Below, one piece after another: positions 23,842-31,381 of a stretch of 37,571 nt of DNA (position 1 is its first letter; each line of letters starts with the position of its first letter). The notes beneath the pieces are model-generated. The model did not search any database. It was not told the DNA's origin and saw only the letters and a program-made list of their open reading frames with translations. The stretch covers positions 11,302 through 48,872 of the forward strand of contig JAIEDQ010000167.1 of NCBI GenBank assembly GCA_029067895.1, given 5' to 3'. A program made the translations under genes and the position numbers. This DNA is from Oscillospiraceae bacterium. Lineage in GTDB: Bacteria > Bacillota > Clostridia > Oscillospirales > Ruminococcaceae.

Positions 23842-25374
23842 ATGGACAAGAATAAAGTTAGGTCAATAGCAGATCTGGTACGCGAGTCGGCAAAGGAATA
23901 CGGAGACAAGGTTTTTCTGAAAGAACTGGTTGGAGGCGGCGTAAGCGAAAAATCCTTCAATGATTTTTACGGCGACGTCCGCAGATTTGCGGGATACGTT
24001 TCCGAGAAGTACCCCGATGCTATTCACACGGCGGTGATCGGTCCGTCAAGCTACGGCTGGCTTGTAAGCTGGTTCGGAACGGTCGGCGGCGGAAACACGG
24101 CTGTGCCTCTTGACGCACAGCTGTCGCCTGAGGACATATGCGAGCTGCTCGTAAGAAGCGACACGGATATTTTCTGCTACGATCCGCGGTATGAGAAAAT
24201 GATACCTGCGGTAAAGGCAAACTGTCCCAACGTAAAGGAGTGCATTTCCTTTGCGGAGCTGCCCAAGCTTCTTGAAAGCGCAAAGCCTGCGGAGCTTCCC
24301 GACGTTCCTGCGGACAGGCTTGCGGCGATCGTTTATACGTCAGGCACAACGGGAAAAAGCAAGGGCGTTATGCTGCTGAACGGAAACTATATCGACAATG
24401 CAATGTGTCAGGACAACGAGGCGACCTCCGACGACGTTATGCTTTCGGTACTGCCCATACATCATATTTACTGCTTTACCTGCGACGTTCTTATATCTCT
24501 TCGGTACGGCATTACCTTGTGCTTAAACGACTCGCTGATGCACATACCGCAAAACCTTAAACGCTTCGCTCCCACTGCGATACTGATAGTTCCCATGATC
24601 GCGGAGACTATGTACAAGCAGATCAAGGCGGCTGCTGCACAAAATCCTAATGTTCCAATTGCCGCAATAGCGCAGAACGTTTTCGGCGGCAGACTTAAAA
24701 CGATCTACAGCGGCGGAGCGTATCTCCGTCCCGAGCTGCAAAAGGCGTATATTGACATGGGCTTCATTATGGCGCAGGGCTACGGCATGACGGAGTGCGC
24801 TCCCAGAATTTCCACCGCCGATCCCGACGACAAATCATGCGCTGGCGATGTTGGAGTTATCGTGAACGGCTGTACTGTCAAGATCGAGGACGGTGAAATA
24901 CTTGTAAAAAGTCCGTCGGTAATGGCGGGTTACTACAAGGACGAGGCGGCAACTGCGGAGGCTCTTACTCCCGACGGCTGGCTCAGAACAGGCGACCTTG
25001 GCTATGTGGACGAGAAAAACCGCATTTTCATTACGGGCAGAAAGAAAAACCTTATCATTCTTTCAAACGGCGAAAACGTTTCTCCCGAGGAGCTGGAAAA
25101 CAAGTTTGCGGGTCTTGATTTTGTGGCGGACGTTCTCGTCTACAGCGAGGACAGCGTTATTACCGCGGAGATTTTCCCCGCTCCCGAAGCGATGAAAAAT
25201 ATGTCCGAAAGCGAGCTTGAAGCGACTCTGCGCGAGGCTGTTGACGCCATCAACAAGACGGTCATTCCCGCAAAGGCGATACGCCGTCTGCGCATAAGAG
25301 ACGTTGAGTTTGAAAAGACCACGTCCAAGAAAATAAAACGCAGTCAGCCTGTAAAGGGCAGACAGATACAGTAA
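23842..25374 (+). CDS. Adenylate-forming acyl/aminoacyl ligase
   Basis: The 510-residue enzyme belongs to the ANL superfamily, which activates a carboxylate with ATP as an acyl-adenylate and then loads a thiol. Motifs in order: IVYTSGTTGKSKGV (phosphate loop, about 165-180), LPIHHIY, GYGMTECAPRIS (about 312-322), GWLRTGDLGYVDEKNRIFITGRKKNLI (hinge region), and a C-terminal TTSKKIKRSQ with the catalytic Lys. Similarity is to long-chain acyl ligases as much as to NRPS adenylation domains, so the substrate may be a fatty acid. Direct adjacency to the carrier gene suggests that it loads Ser34-bound phosphopantetheine. Complete; no missing motif. Confidence 0.92.
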   Translation: MDKNKVRSIADLVRESAKEYGDKVFLKELVGGGVSEKSFNDFYGDVRRFAGYVSEKYPDAIHTAVIGPSSYGWLVSWFGTVGGGNTAVPLDAQLSPEDICELLVRSDTDIFCYDPRYEKMIPAVKANCPNVKECISFAELPKLLESAKPAELPDVPADRLAAIVYTSGTTGKSKGVMLLNGNYIDNAMCQDNEATSDDVMLSVLPIHHIYCFTCDVLISLRYGITLCLNDSLMHIPQNLKRFAPTAILIVPMIAETMYKQIKAAAAQNPNVPIAAIAQNVFGGRLKTIYSGGAYLRPELQKAYIDMGFIMAQGYGMTECAPRISTADPDDKSCAGDVGVIVNGCTVKIEDGEILVKSPSVMAGYYKDEAATAEALTPDGWLRTGDLGYVDEKNRIFITGRKKNLIILSNGENVSPEELENKFAGLDFVADVLVYSEDSVITAEIFPAPEAMKNMSESELEATLREAVDAINKTVIPAKAIRRLRIRDVEFEKTTSKKIKRSQPVKGRQIQ

Positions 25375-25386
25375 AGGAGTATTATC

Positions 25387-25782
25387 ATGACCTACGAGGA
25401 GATTTTTTCCAAATCAAAGGAGCTTATTATTGCCAACGATGCAAGCGGCATAAAGGAGCATCTTGCGGTAGAGGTTGACATCACAGGCGAGGGCGCAGGC
25501 GCGTTCTATATCGAGCTGAACAACGGAAAGATCGCCGTTGAGCCGTACGAGTACTACGACCGCGACTGCAAGCTGATAATTTCGGGAGAGAATTTCATAA
25601 GCATTTGCAACGGCTCTCTCGACGCTGTAAAGGCGTTCACAAACGGCAGTCTCAAGATAGAGGGCGACATTGACAAGGCTCTGAAAATGTCGGAGATATT
25701 CAACGCCGTAAAAGAAAAAAATGAGGCAAATGCAGCAAAAACGGAGACAAAATCCGCTCCCGCAAAAAAGACCAAGAAATAA
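25387..25782 (+). CDS. SCP-2 sterol-carrier-domain protein
   Basis: The 131-residue protein matches the SCP-2 lipid-transfer fold: GAGAFYIELNNGKIAVEP followed by DCKLIISGENFISICNGSLDAVKAFTNGSLKIEGDIDKALKM. The tail is Lys/Ala-rich (NAAKTETKSAPAKKTKK) and probably disordered. SCP-2 domains bind hydrophobic ligands such as acyl chains in a tunnel. As last gene of the TetR-controlled operon, 12 nt after the ligase stop, it may carry a lipid substrate or product of the condensation step. The ATG follows AAAGGAGTATTATC, and a strong terminator follows the gene. Confidence 0.85.
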   Translation: MTYEEIFSKSKELIIANDASGIKEHLAVEVDITGEGAGAFYIELNNGKIAVEPYEYYDRDCKLIISGENFISICNGSLDAVKAFTNGSLKIEGDIDKALKMSEIFNAVKEKNEANAAKTETKSAPAKKTKK

Positions 25783-25798
25783 GCTCAATAAAAAATTC

Positions 25799-25843
25799 AG
25801 TCCGCTCGGTATCAGCTAAAGGATACCGAGCGGACTTATTTTT
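25799..25843. terminator. Bidirectional terminator after the SCP-2 gene
   Basis: A perfect 15-bp stem (25799-25813 with 25822-25836) is followed by TATTTTT on the plus strand and GAATTTTTT on the minus strand. It separates the convergent SCP-2 and lichenase genes. Confidence 0.93.
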
Positions 25844-25883
25844 ATGGAGCTTGTCTTTCGGAAGTTATTCTTGTATAGGAAAA

Positions 25884-26678
25884 TCATTCCTCAAACGGTA
25901 CAAAGGAGACGCTTTGGTACTCCGCGGTAAGGGGCATTTTGCTGTCGTCAAAGGCGTTGAGCCAGCCGTCCACGCCTGTGCCGCACCATGCGTTCATCAT
26001 GATCTTGCTTTCCGTAACGGGGATATTGCTGTCGGCGGAGTAAGCCTCAGCGCCGTCCACGAACCAGGTTATCTTGCCTTCACGCCACTCAAAAGCGTAG
26101 GTGTGGAAATCCTCCGAAGCGTCGAAGCCCAGATCGTACAGATACTCATGGTTTCCCACGCCGTTTGTGAAGTAGTTGAACTGTACCTTTGTGGTATCCT
26201 TGCCGAGAATTTCAATGTCTATCTCGTCCCAAGGATTGCCGTCGGAGGGACCCGTGTATGTAAAGAACGAGGATACAACGCCGTCGTTTTTGATAGCTTT
26301 CATGGTTACCTCATAACGTCCGTAGCCGTAAAAATCCTTTGAGCGGTACTCTCCGCCGGAGTAAGGGACAGTCTTTACAAGGCTTGTGTCCTCGTTGATG
26401 ATAAGCTGCATTTTTCCGTTTTCAAAGGTGCAGTTATCCGCACGCCATGTTACGTTGAACATACTTCCGTTGCACCAGCCGTCTGCCGCCTCAAACAGTC
26501 CCGAGCTGCCGTTTTCAAAGCTTACGGAAGAAATGTCCTCCGCCTGAACCTGAACTTCAGCCTGAGTTTCGTTTGCTTCGCTTTCTCCTCCGGTTTTTTC
26601 GCAGGAGCAGAGCGTTAACGGCATTGCCGCCGCTAATGCAATAGCAAAAAGACCTGCCTTAAAATTTGGTTTCTTCAT
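25884..26678 (-). CDS. Lichenase-type GH16 beta-glucanase, lipoprotein
   Basis: Lichenases cut beta-1,4 bonds next to beta-1,3 bonds in mixed-linkage glucans. The start at 26678 follows GGAGGTCACAGTT; an in-frame extension to 26711 lacks a ribosome site. The 264-residue precursor has a lipoprotein-like signal (LCSC, Cys 26), a short linker, and a GH16 domain with EYRSKDFYGYGRYEV, SSFFTYTGPSDGNPWDEIDIEILGKDTTKVQFNYFTNGVG, GFDASEDFHTYAFEW and KIMMNAWCGTGVDGW. DEIDIE holds the catalytic nucleophile, Asp and acid/base Glu. The match to Bacillus and rumen lichenases is strong. It should sit on the cell surface and release oligosaccharides for uptake. Confidence 0.94.
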   Translation of the reverse strand: MKKPNFKAGLFAIALAAAMPLTLCSCEKTGGESEANETQAEVQVQAEDISSVSFENGSSGLFEAADGWCNGSMFNVTWRADNCTFENGKMQLIINEDTSLVKTVPYSGGEYRSKDFYGYGRYEVTMKAIKNDGVVSSFFTYTGPSDGNPWDEIDIEILGKDTTKVQFNYFTNGVGNHEYLYDLGFDASEDFHTYAFEWREGKITWFVDGAEAYSADSNIPVTESKIMMNAWCGTGVDGWLNAFDDSKMPLTAEYQSVSFVPFEE

Positions 26679-26712
26679 AACTGTGACCTCCGTAATATTT
26701 TTGTTTTTCATA

Positions 26713-26772
26713 ATTATACAGTCCCGACGTTTTGGGGTATATAATTATTTTGCTATAACTGTAATTATTTTG
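26713..26772 (-). promoter_or_regulatory. Lichenase promoter with AraC-type direct repeats
   Basis: On the minus strand a perfect -10 TATAAT (26718-26713) has no recognisable -35 at the right distance. Upstream are two identical 11-bp repeats, TAATTATTTTG as read on the plus strand (26742-26752 and 26762-26772), offset by exactly 20 bp. AraC-family activators commonly bind direct repeats about two helical turns apart upstream of weak promoters. The distal copy overlaps the end of the araC-type gene. Likely activator: the 26765-27535 product. Confidence 0.6.
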
Positions 26773-27535
26773 TCTTTTTTGTCCTGTCCTTTTTGTCTGC
26801 GCTCCAGTTTGAGCGGTAGTATTTTTTGCGGAATTCGTTTGGTGTCATTCCCGTGTACCTTTTAAACGTACTTATAAAGTGGCTGTGGGAATTGAATGCA
26901 AGGTAGTTTCCTATGTCAAGGGGAGTGTAGTCGGAATATTTCAGCATATTCTGAGCGGTCTCCACCCTTTTTACGGCAATATAGGTACAGATAGTAACGC
27001 CTACCTCGCTGTGGAAAAGTCTCGACAGATAGGAGGGACTCAGCGCGGCGTACTCGGCGATATCTTCCTCAGATATCTTCGAGTGGAGATGGTCGTAGAT
27101 GTAGTCCATAGCCATTATGACCGGCTTTGAATAGACCGTACCCTTGGCTATCCTGCTCATCTGCTTTGTAAAATCAAGAATAGCTTCTCTGTGAAGCGCA
27201 TGTATCTCTTCCGCGCGGGAGCATTTATCCGCTTTAAGTATGTACAGGTCGCTCAGGGTGTAAGCAGTCTCCATTTCCATTCCGCCCTCAACGCAGAAGC
27301 GTGTTATAAGGGCAACGGTCACGGTAAAATGATATTTCAGATTTTGTATAGGGTTCTCGGAAAGCGTGCCCGTTCCTCCCGAAGCGAGCGGAGTCATAAG
27401 CTGCTTTACCCTTTCGGTATCTCCGCTTTTAACGCAGTCGTAAAACTCAAATTCCTTTTCAAAAGGGGAGTGCTTAAAGGCGTACTCCCTGTTCATAAAG
27501 GATTTATAGGTAAGCTCCTTTTCCGATTGAGCCAT
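26765..27535 (-). CDS. AraC-family transcriptional regulator
   Basis: The start at 27535 (MAQSEKEL) follows GAGGTGAG; the longer frame would start in the promoter. The 256-residue protein has an N-terminal domain of about 150 residues with no cupin motif I can identify. The C-terminal AraC double helix-turn-helix spans about 150-250: ISEEDIAEYAALSPSYLSRLFHSEVGVTICTYIAVKRVETAQNML, then DIGNYLAFNSHSHFISTFKRYTGMTPNEFRKKY. It lies between the lichenase and the divergent sugar-binding protein, so it is the probable regulator of both. It has its own TTGCAA/TATAAT promoter. Confidence 0.93.
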   Translation of the reverse strand: MAQSEKELTYKSFMNREYAFKHSPFEKEFEFYDCVKSGDTERVKQLMTPLASGGTGTLSENPIQNLKYHFTVTVALITRFCVEGGMEMETAYTLSDLYILKADKCSRAEEIHALHREAILDFTKQMSRIAKGTVYSKPVIMAMDYIYDHLHSKISEEDIAEYAALSPSYLSRLFHSEVGVTICTYIAVKRVETAQNMLKYSDYTPLDIGNYLAFNSHSHFISTFKRYTGMTPNEFRKKYYRSNWSADKKDRTKKTK

Positions 27536-27557
27536 AGCGTATCTCACCTCTATTACA

Positions 27558-27586
27558 TTATACATCATGGCAAAGAAAATTGCAAC
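27558..27586 (-). promoter_or_regulatory. araC-type gene promoter
   Basis: On the minus strand TTGCAA (27586-27581) and TATAAT (27563-27558) have a 17-bp spacer. Its -35 is separated by only 7 bp from the -35 of the divergent sugar-binding protein promoter. Confidence 0.75.
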
Positions 27587-27593
27587 AAAATTT

Positions 27594-27622
27594 TGATAAA
27601 AAAAGCAAAAAAATAGTATTAT
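27594..27622 (+). promoter_or_regulatory. Promoter of the sugar-binding protein gene
   Basis: TTGATA (27594-27599) and TATTAT (27617-27622) have a 17-bp spacer. Downstream, CCGTT and AACGG form an inverted repeat in the early leader (27631-27664), a possible control site. Confidence 0.65.
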
Positions 27623-27724
27623 TTGCTGTTCCGTTATGATAAACTGTAATCAGTAAACAACGAACGGTAAATGTAAAAGCGCAGAGGGCTGCGTTAAATC
27701 AAAGTAAAAAAAGGAGAGGTTATT

Positions 27725-29152
27725 ATGAAAAATTTGAAGAGAACACTGGCATTTGTTTCCGCTCTTTCCCTTATGGGAACGATGGCTGCCTGCTCGAGTG
27801 AGGATAGCAGTTCCGGAAATGCGGAGACATCTGCAACCACCGAGGCTACAGCTCCCAAGGAGCTCAACGAGGAGGACAAGGCTGTCGTAGATCAGATGCT
27901 GGAAGTAAGCGATGACGAGAAGCTTGAAAACGGCACTATAAAGTGGCTGTCCTGGTACGACATCAACCCTGCTCAGGGTAAGCCCAAGCTTGCGGCTCTG
28001 GAGCTTTTCGAGACCAAATACGGCGGAAACATTGAGTACATCCAGACCACATGGGACAACCGCTTCAACGATCTTTCCACACTTGTTGTAGGCGGAACTT
28101 CCCCCGACATCTTCCCCGGTCAGGAAGGCGATACATATCCCAGCCGCGTAATTTCCGGTATGTTCGATCCCTGGGACGATTACCTTGACTTCAACGACGC
28201 TGAGCTTTGGACAGAGGGCGCAAAGGCTCTTTCCGACGTACATATGCTGGGCGGAAAGCACTACCTTGTATGCACCACCACAGACTCCAAGTGCATTATG
28301 ATCTACAACAAGAACACAATCGAAGCAAACGGTCTTGACGATCCCGCAGAGCTGCTTGCCGAGGGCAACTGGACATGGGATACCTTCAGAAATATGTGTC
28401 TTGAATACTGCGATCGTGAAAACGACCAGTTTGCATACGACAGCTGGTATTTTGAAACAAACTTCCTGCTCACCACAGGCGTTGCTCCCATCAGCTCGGA
28501 GAACGGCGTTATCAAGAGCAACCTCCTCACTCCCGAGATCGAGCGCGCAGAGAACTTTATGTACGATCTGAAGAAAGACGATCTGCCGCTGCCTAAGGCT
28601 GAGTTTGAATGGACAGAGCAGCCTCAGCGTATAAGCGAGGGCAAGACATTGTTCTATCCTATCGGAACATGGTCGCTCTGGGAAGCAGATCTGTCTCACT
28701 ACGGTCAGCCCGGCGAGATAATGTTCGTTCCTATGCCTAAGGATCCTCAGGCTGACAAGTACTACCTGCCCGCAAGCATGGACGCATACGTACTCTGCAA
28801 GAACGCTTCCAACCCCGAGGGCGCAGGCGCATTCATGAAGTGCAAGCTTATCTCCGCTAAGAACGAGGACGCTCTTGCTCTCGAAGAAAAGCAGTACCGT
28901 GAGGACTACGGCTGGACAGACGAAATGATCGATATGTGGCACACCGTAAGAGAGCTTACCGATGCAAACCCTGTTATCAACATTCACACAGGTCTTACCA
29001 AGGATATTGCTGACATTGTTGACGACGGCATCAAGCAGGCTTCCTTCAGCGGCACCGACTGGGCTACAACAAGAGATACCATCAGCGGAGCTACCCAGAC
29101 CATCATTGACGAGCTCAACGAGCAGATCGCAAAGGAATTCCCCAACAGCTGA
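27725..29152 (+). CDS. ABC transporter sugar-binding lipoprotein
   Basis: The 475-residue precursor has a lipoprotein signal (MAAC) and a short Ser/Thr/Ala linker. Its fold is the family 1 extracellular solute-binding type: TIKWLSWYDINP, ALELFETKYGGNIEYIQTTWDNRFNDLSTLVVGGTSPDIFPGQEG, and YYLPASMDAYVLCKNASNPEGAGAFM. It should capture an oligosaccharide, probably a beta-glucan fragment given the neighbouring lichenase and GH5. No permease or ATPase gene follows, so the membrane part must be elsewhere. AAAGGAGAGG lies before the ATG. The long minus-strand frame over it is a shadow. Confidence 0.93.
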   Translation: MKNLKRTLAFVSALSLMGTMAACSSEDSSSGNAETSATTEATAPKELNEEDKAVVDQMLEVSDDEKLENGTIKWLSWYDINPAQGKPKLAALELFETKYGGNIEYIQTTWDNRFNDLSTLVVGGTSPDIFPGQEGDTYPSRVISGMFDPWDDYLDFNDAELWTEGAKALSDVHMLGGKHYLVCTTTDSKCIMIYNKNTIEANGLDDPAELLAEGNWTWDTFRNMCLEYCDRENDQFAYDSWYFETNFLLTTGVAPISSENGVIKSNLLTPEIERAENFMYDLKKDDLPLPKAEFEWTEQPQRISEGKTLFYPIGTWSLWEADLSHYGQPGEIMFVPMPKDPQADKYYLPASMDAYVLCKNASNPEGAGAFMKCKLISAKNEDALALEEKQYREDYGWTDEMIDMWHTVRELTDANPVINIHTGLTKDIADIVDDGIKQASFSGTDWATTRDTISGATQTIIDELNEQIAKEFPNS

Positions 29153-29186
29153 TTTCCTGAAAGATATCAAAGTATATAAATTGCAT

Positions 29187-29208
29187 CGGGCGGGTTTTAT
29201 CCCGCCCG
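29187..29208. other. GC-rich stem-loop after the sugar-binding protein gene
   Basis: CGGGCGGG (29187-29194) pairs perfectly with CCCGCCCG (29201-29208) across a 6-nt loop. No T-run follows on either strand, so it is probably not a terminator. In sugar transport operons similar hairpins protect the 3' end of the binding-protein mRNA and raise its level over downstream genes. Confidence 0.6.
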
Positions 29209-29341
29209 CCGCACTAAAATACAACAAATTTTATAATTTGACAACATATTTTATATAGTTATTGGGCGGAAAGTACTATACTGTATACGCAGTTTGCATA
29301 CAAGGACAACTGTATAAATTCCACGGAAAGGAAAATACTGT

Positions 29342-30292
29342 ATGAAAGAATTTATCGGCTACAAAAGAGGCGTTAATCTGGGCGGCTGGCTTTCCCAGTG
29401 CTGCCACGAGACAGCGCACTACGACAGCTTTATCGGCAAGGAGGACATTGACAAGATAGCCTCATGGGGACTTGACCACGTGCGTCTCCCGATCGACTAT
29501 AACCTTGTTGAGGACAAAGAGGGAAACGTCCTTGAAAAAGGCTATGAGTACATTGACAATGCTATAAAGTGGTGCGGTGAGGTTGGACTTAATCTCGTTC
29601 TCGACCTGCACAAGACAGCGGGCTACTCCTTTGACAAGGGCGAGCAGGAAAGCGGCTTCTTTGAAAACGAACAGCTTCGCGAGAGATTTTACCGCTTGTG
29701 GGAAAGGCTTGCGGAGCGTTACGGCAAATACAGTGACAGAGTAGCTTTCGAGCTGCTGAACGAGGTCACTGACCAGAGCTGCAGCGATGTGTGGAACGAG
29801 TCAATTTACGCCTGCACCAAAAGGATACGCGCCATTGCTCCCGATACGACGATCGTTGTGGGCGGATACTGGCAGAACAGCCCCGACGCGCTTCCCGATA
29901 TCATAAAGCCTTACGACGACAATGTAGTGCTGTCATTCCACTGTTACGACCCGCTTGAATTCACACATCAGGGCGCAGAATGGGTTGACGGAATGGATCC
30001 CGCGTTCAGAAAAAGCTTTGACGGAAACGAGCTTACTACCGAGTTCTTTGCGGGCAGATTTGCAAGAGCTATCGAGACCGCTGAAAAATACGACGCGGCG
30101 CTTTACTGCGGCGAGTACGGCGTGATCGACAGGGCTGCTCCGCAGGACGCGCTGGGATGGTACAAAGCCATAAACGGAGCGTTTAAAAAGTTCGGTATCT
30201 CACATTCCGCATGGAACTTCAAGCAGAAGGACTTCGGTCTTTCGGACGAATGGATCTCAAGCGTTATCGACGAGCTTGTGAAATATCTGTAA
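29342..30292 (+). CDS. Cytoplasmic GH5 beta-glucanase/cellulase-family enzyme
   Basis: The 316-residue protein starts directly at the catalytic domain (KRGVNLGGWLSQC) with no signal peptide or binding module, so it acts inside the cell. GH5 motifs are present: HVRLPIDYNLV, VLDLHKTAGYSF, FELLNEVTD with acid/base Glu141, LSFHCYDPLEFTHQG and YCGEYGV with nucleophile Glu258. It probably splits imported glucan oligosaccharides made by the surface lichenase. The ATG follows GGAAAGGAAAATACTGT. It lies about 190 nt after the binding-protein gene, with a GC hairpin between. I find no good independent promoter, so it likely depends on read-through. Confidence 0.93.
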   Translation: MKEFIGYKRGVNLGGWLSQCCHETAHYDSFIGKEDIDKIASWGLDHVRLPIDYNLVEDKEGNVLEKGYEYIDNAIKWCGEVGLNLVLDLHKTAGYSFDKGEQESGFFENEQLRERFYRLWERLAERYGKYSDRVAFELLNEVTDQSCSDVWNESIYACTKRIRAIAPDTTIVVGGYWQNSPDALPDIIKPYDDNVVLSFHCYDPLEFTHQGAEWVDGMDPAFRKSFDGNELTTEFFAGRFARAIETAEKYDAALYCGEYGVIDRAAPQDALGWYKAINGAFKKFGISHSAWNFKQKDFGLSDEWISSVIDELVKYL

Positions 30293-30323
30293 TCAGCAGT
30301 TTCTTCATAACCTCTTTTTTTAA

Positions 30324-30363
30324 AAAACAGGCAGGGAAAACTTAAATGTTCCCTGCCTGTTTT
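30324..30363. terminator. Bidirectional terminator between GH5 and GNAT genes
   Basis: AAAA plus CAGGCAGGGAA pairs with TTCCCTGCCTG plus TTTT around a 10-nt loop. T-runs flank it on both strands, serving the convergent genes. Confidence 0.92.
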
Positions 30364-30376
30364 ATTTGTGCTGTCA

Positions 30377-30844
30377 TCACAGCTCCATACGCATTTCGGT
30401 GTTTCCGCGCGGAATAAAGCCCTTTTTCAGATACATAGGCTTGCCCATTTCCGTTGCGGAAAGGTCTATACAGGTGATACCCTCTCTTTTAGCGTCCGAG
30501 ATAAGCCTGTCCAGAATTTTTGAAGCTATCCCCATGCGGCGGTATCCGTCACAGGTGTACACGTTCATAAGGTAGCAGGTGCTGCCGCTTAAAAAGTGTA
30601 CGCTTGCAGGCTTCTGGAGCCTTACCATAAATATCACCGCCACGGGTACACCGCCGTTCTCGGCAAAGTATGCGGTAAAGTCCTTTCCTATGTGAGCCTT
30701 GAAATATTCGGGAAGCTGAGCGTTCAGCGCGTTTGTCTGCTTTTCTGAAAGCTCACCCTCCACGTCGGTCATGTACAGAAATCTGAAACGGACAAGTGTG
30801 TCCACGTCGTTCAGATCAGCCGTTCTTATTGTAATATTTTCCAA
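30377..30844 (-). CDS. GNAT-family N-acetyltransferase
   Basis: The 155-residue protein has the GNAT fold: IRTADLNDVDTLVRFR at the N-terminus, AYFAENGGVPVAVIFM, the acetyl-CoA binding motif YRRMGIASKILDRLI (R-x-x-G-x-A type), IDLSATEMGKPMYLKKGF near the end. The target is unknown. The start is a TTG (30844) preceded by GGGGGA with about 9-nt spacing. It is the last gene of the minus-strand prfA-led cluster and ends at the terminator at 30324-30363. Confidence 0.88.
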   Translation of the reverse strand: MENITIRTADLNDVDTLVRFRFLYMTDVEGELSEKQTNALNAQLPEYFKAHIGKDFTAYFAENGGVPVAVIFMVRLQKPASVHFLSGSTCYLMNVYTCDGYRRMGIASKILDRLISDAKREGITCIDLSATEMGKPMYLKKGFIPRGNTEMRMEL

Positions 30845-30901
30845 GTTTGATCGTCCCCCGTTTTTGCAAAAGCAATCTATCTTTTTTGTTTCTCCTTAAT
30901 T

Positions 30902-31324
30902 TTATTCCTGGATATGACACGTAAAATTTGCGACCTCAATGCCGCCGGGACACTTGTTGAAATCCATTTCTATCTCAACGTAATATGTGACCCCGTCAAT
31001 TGTGTAGGCTTCAAAGCACGGAGTTTTCCACCATGATGTTGAGCAGTAGAAATTCTCGCTGTCGTCAAGAACAAGCTCCTCCAGCTTTCGGTACATTGCA
31101 ATTCTCGCTTCTGGAGTATCGTCGGCGAACTCCTCTTCGGAAACGATCTCTTTCAGTTCGTCGGAAAGCATTGAATATGTAATTTTGTCCTCCCAGCCGG
31201 AAGCGTTTATAGACTGTGCAAATTCTACATAATCCTGCGCCCGTGCCGCGAGGAAACAAAACGCCGCAGCCAGAACTGTCAGTACCGCAAATATCGGCAG
31301 AACTATCTTTCCCAATTTTGTCAC
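30902..31324 (-). CDS. Hypothetical membrane-anchored protein
   Basis: A GTG at 31324 preceded by AAGGAGTGATATT is the best start and gives 140 residues; the longer frame would run through the intergenic hairpin. The N-terminus (TKLGKIVLPIFAVLTVLAAAFCFLAARA) is a signal peptide or membrane anchor. The rest is a small acidic extracytoplasmic domain with a NFYCSTSWWKTPCFEAY segment and a second Cys pair near the end (NKCPGG, FTCH). No family is recognised. It lies between the aminopeptidase and GNAT genes. Confidence 0.75.
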   Translation of the reverse strand: MTKLGKIVLPIFAVLTVLAAAFCFLAARAQDYVEFAQSINASGWEDKITYSMLSDELKEIVSEEEFADDTPEARIAMYRKLEELVLDDSENFYCSTSWWKTPCFEAYTIDGVTYYVEIEMDFNKCPGGIEVANFTCHIQE

Positions 31325-31348
31325 AATATCACTCCTTAAAGCGAAGCG

Positions 31349-31376
31349 GTCGGCGGACAGCAACCCGTCCGCCGAC
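31349..31376. other. GC-rich stem-loop after the aminopeptidase gene
   Basis: GTCGGCGGAC (31349-31358) pairs perfectly with GTCCGCCGAC (31367-31376). It begins 5 nt after the aminopeptidase stop on the minus strand and has no T-run. It may be an attenuator or an mRNA-stabilising stem before the downstream genes. Confidence 0.6.
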
Positions 31377-31381
31377 AAAGC

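Noticed and set aside
27650-29227. Long minus-strand open frame (525 codons)
   Set aside because: It lies exactly opposite the sugar-binding protein gene, has no ribosome site, and its translation has no recognisable domain or normal composition. It is a shadow of biased codon use.
29238-29282. Promoter directly before GH5 using TTGACA at 29238
   Set aside because: No acceptable -10 lies 16-18 bp downstream; the TATACT at 29277 is too far away.
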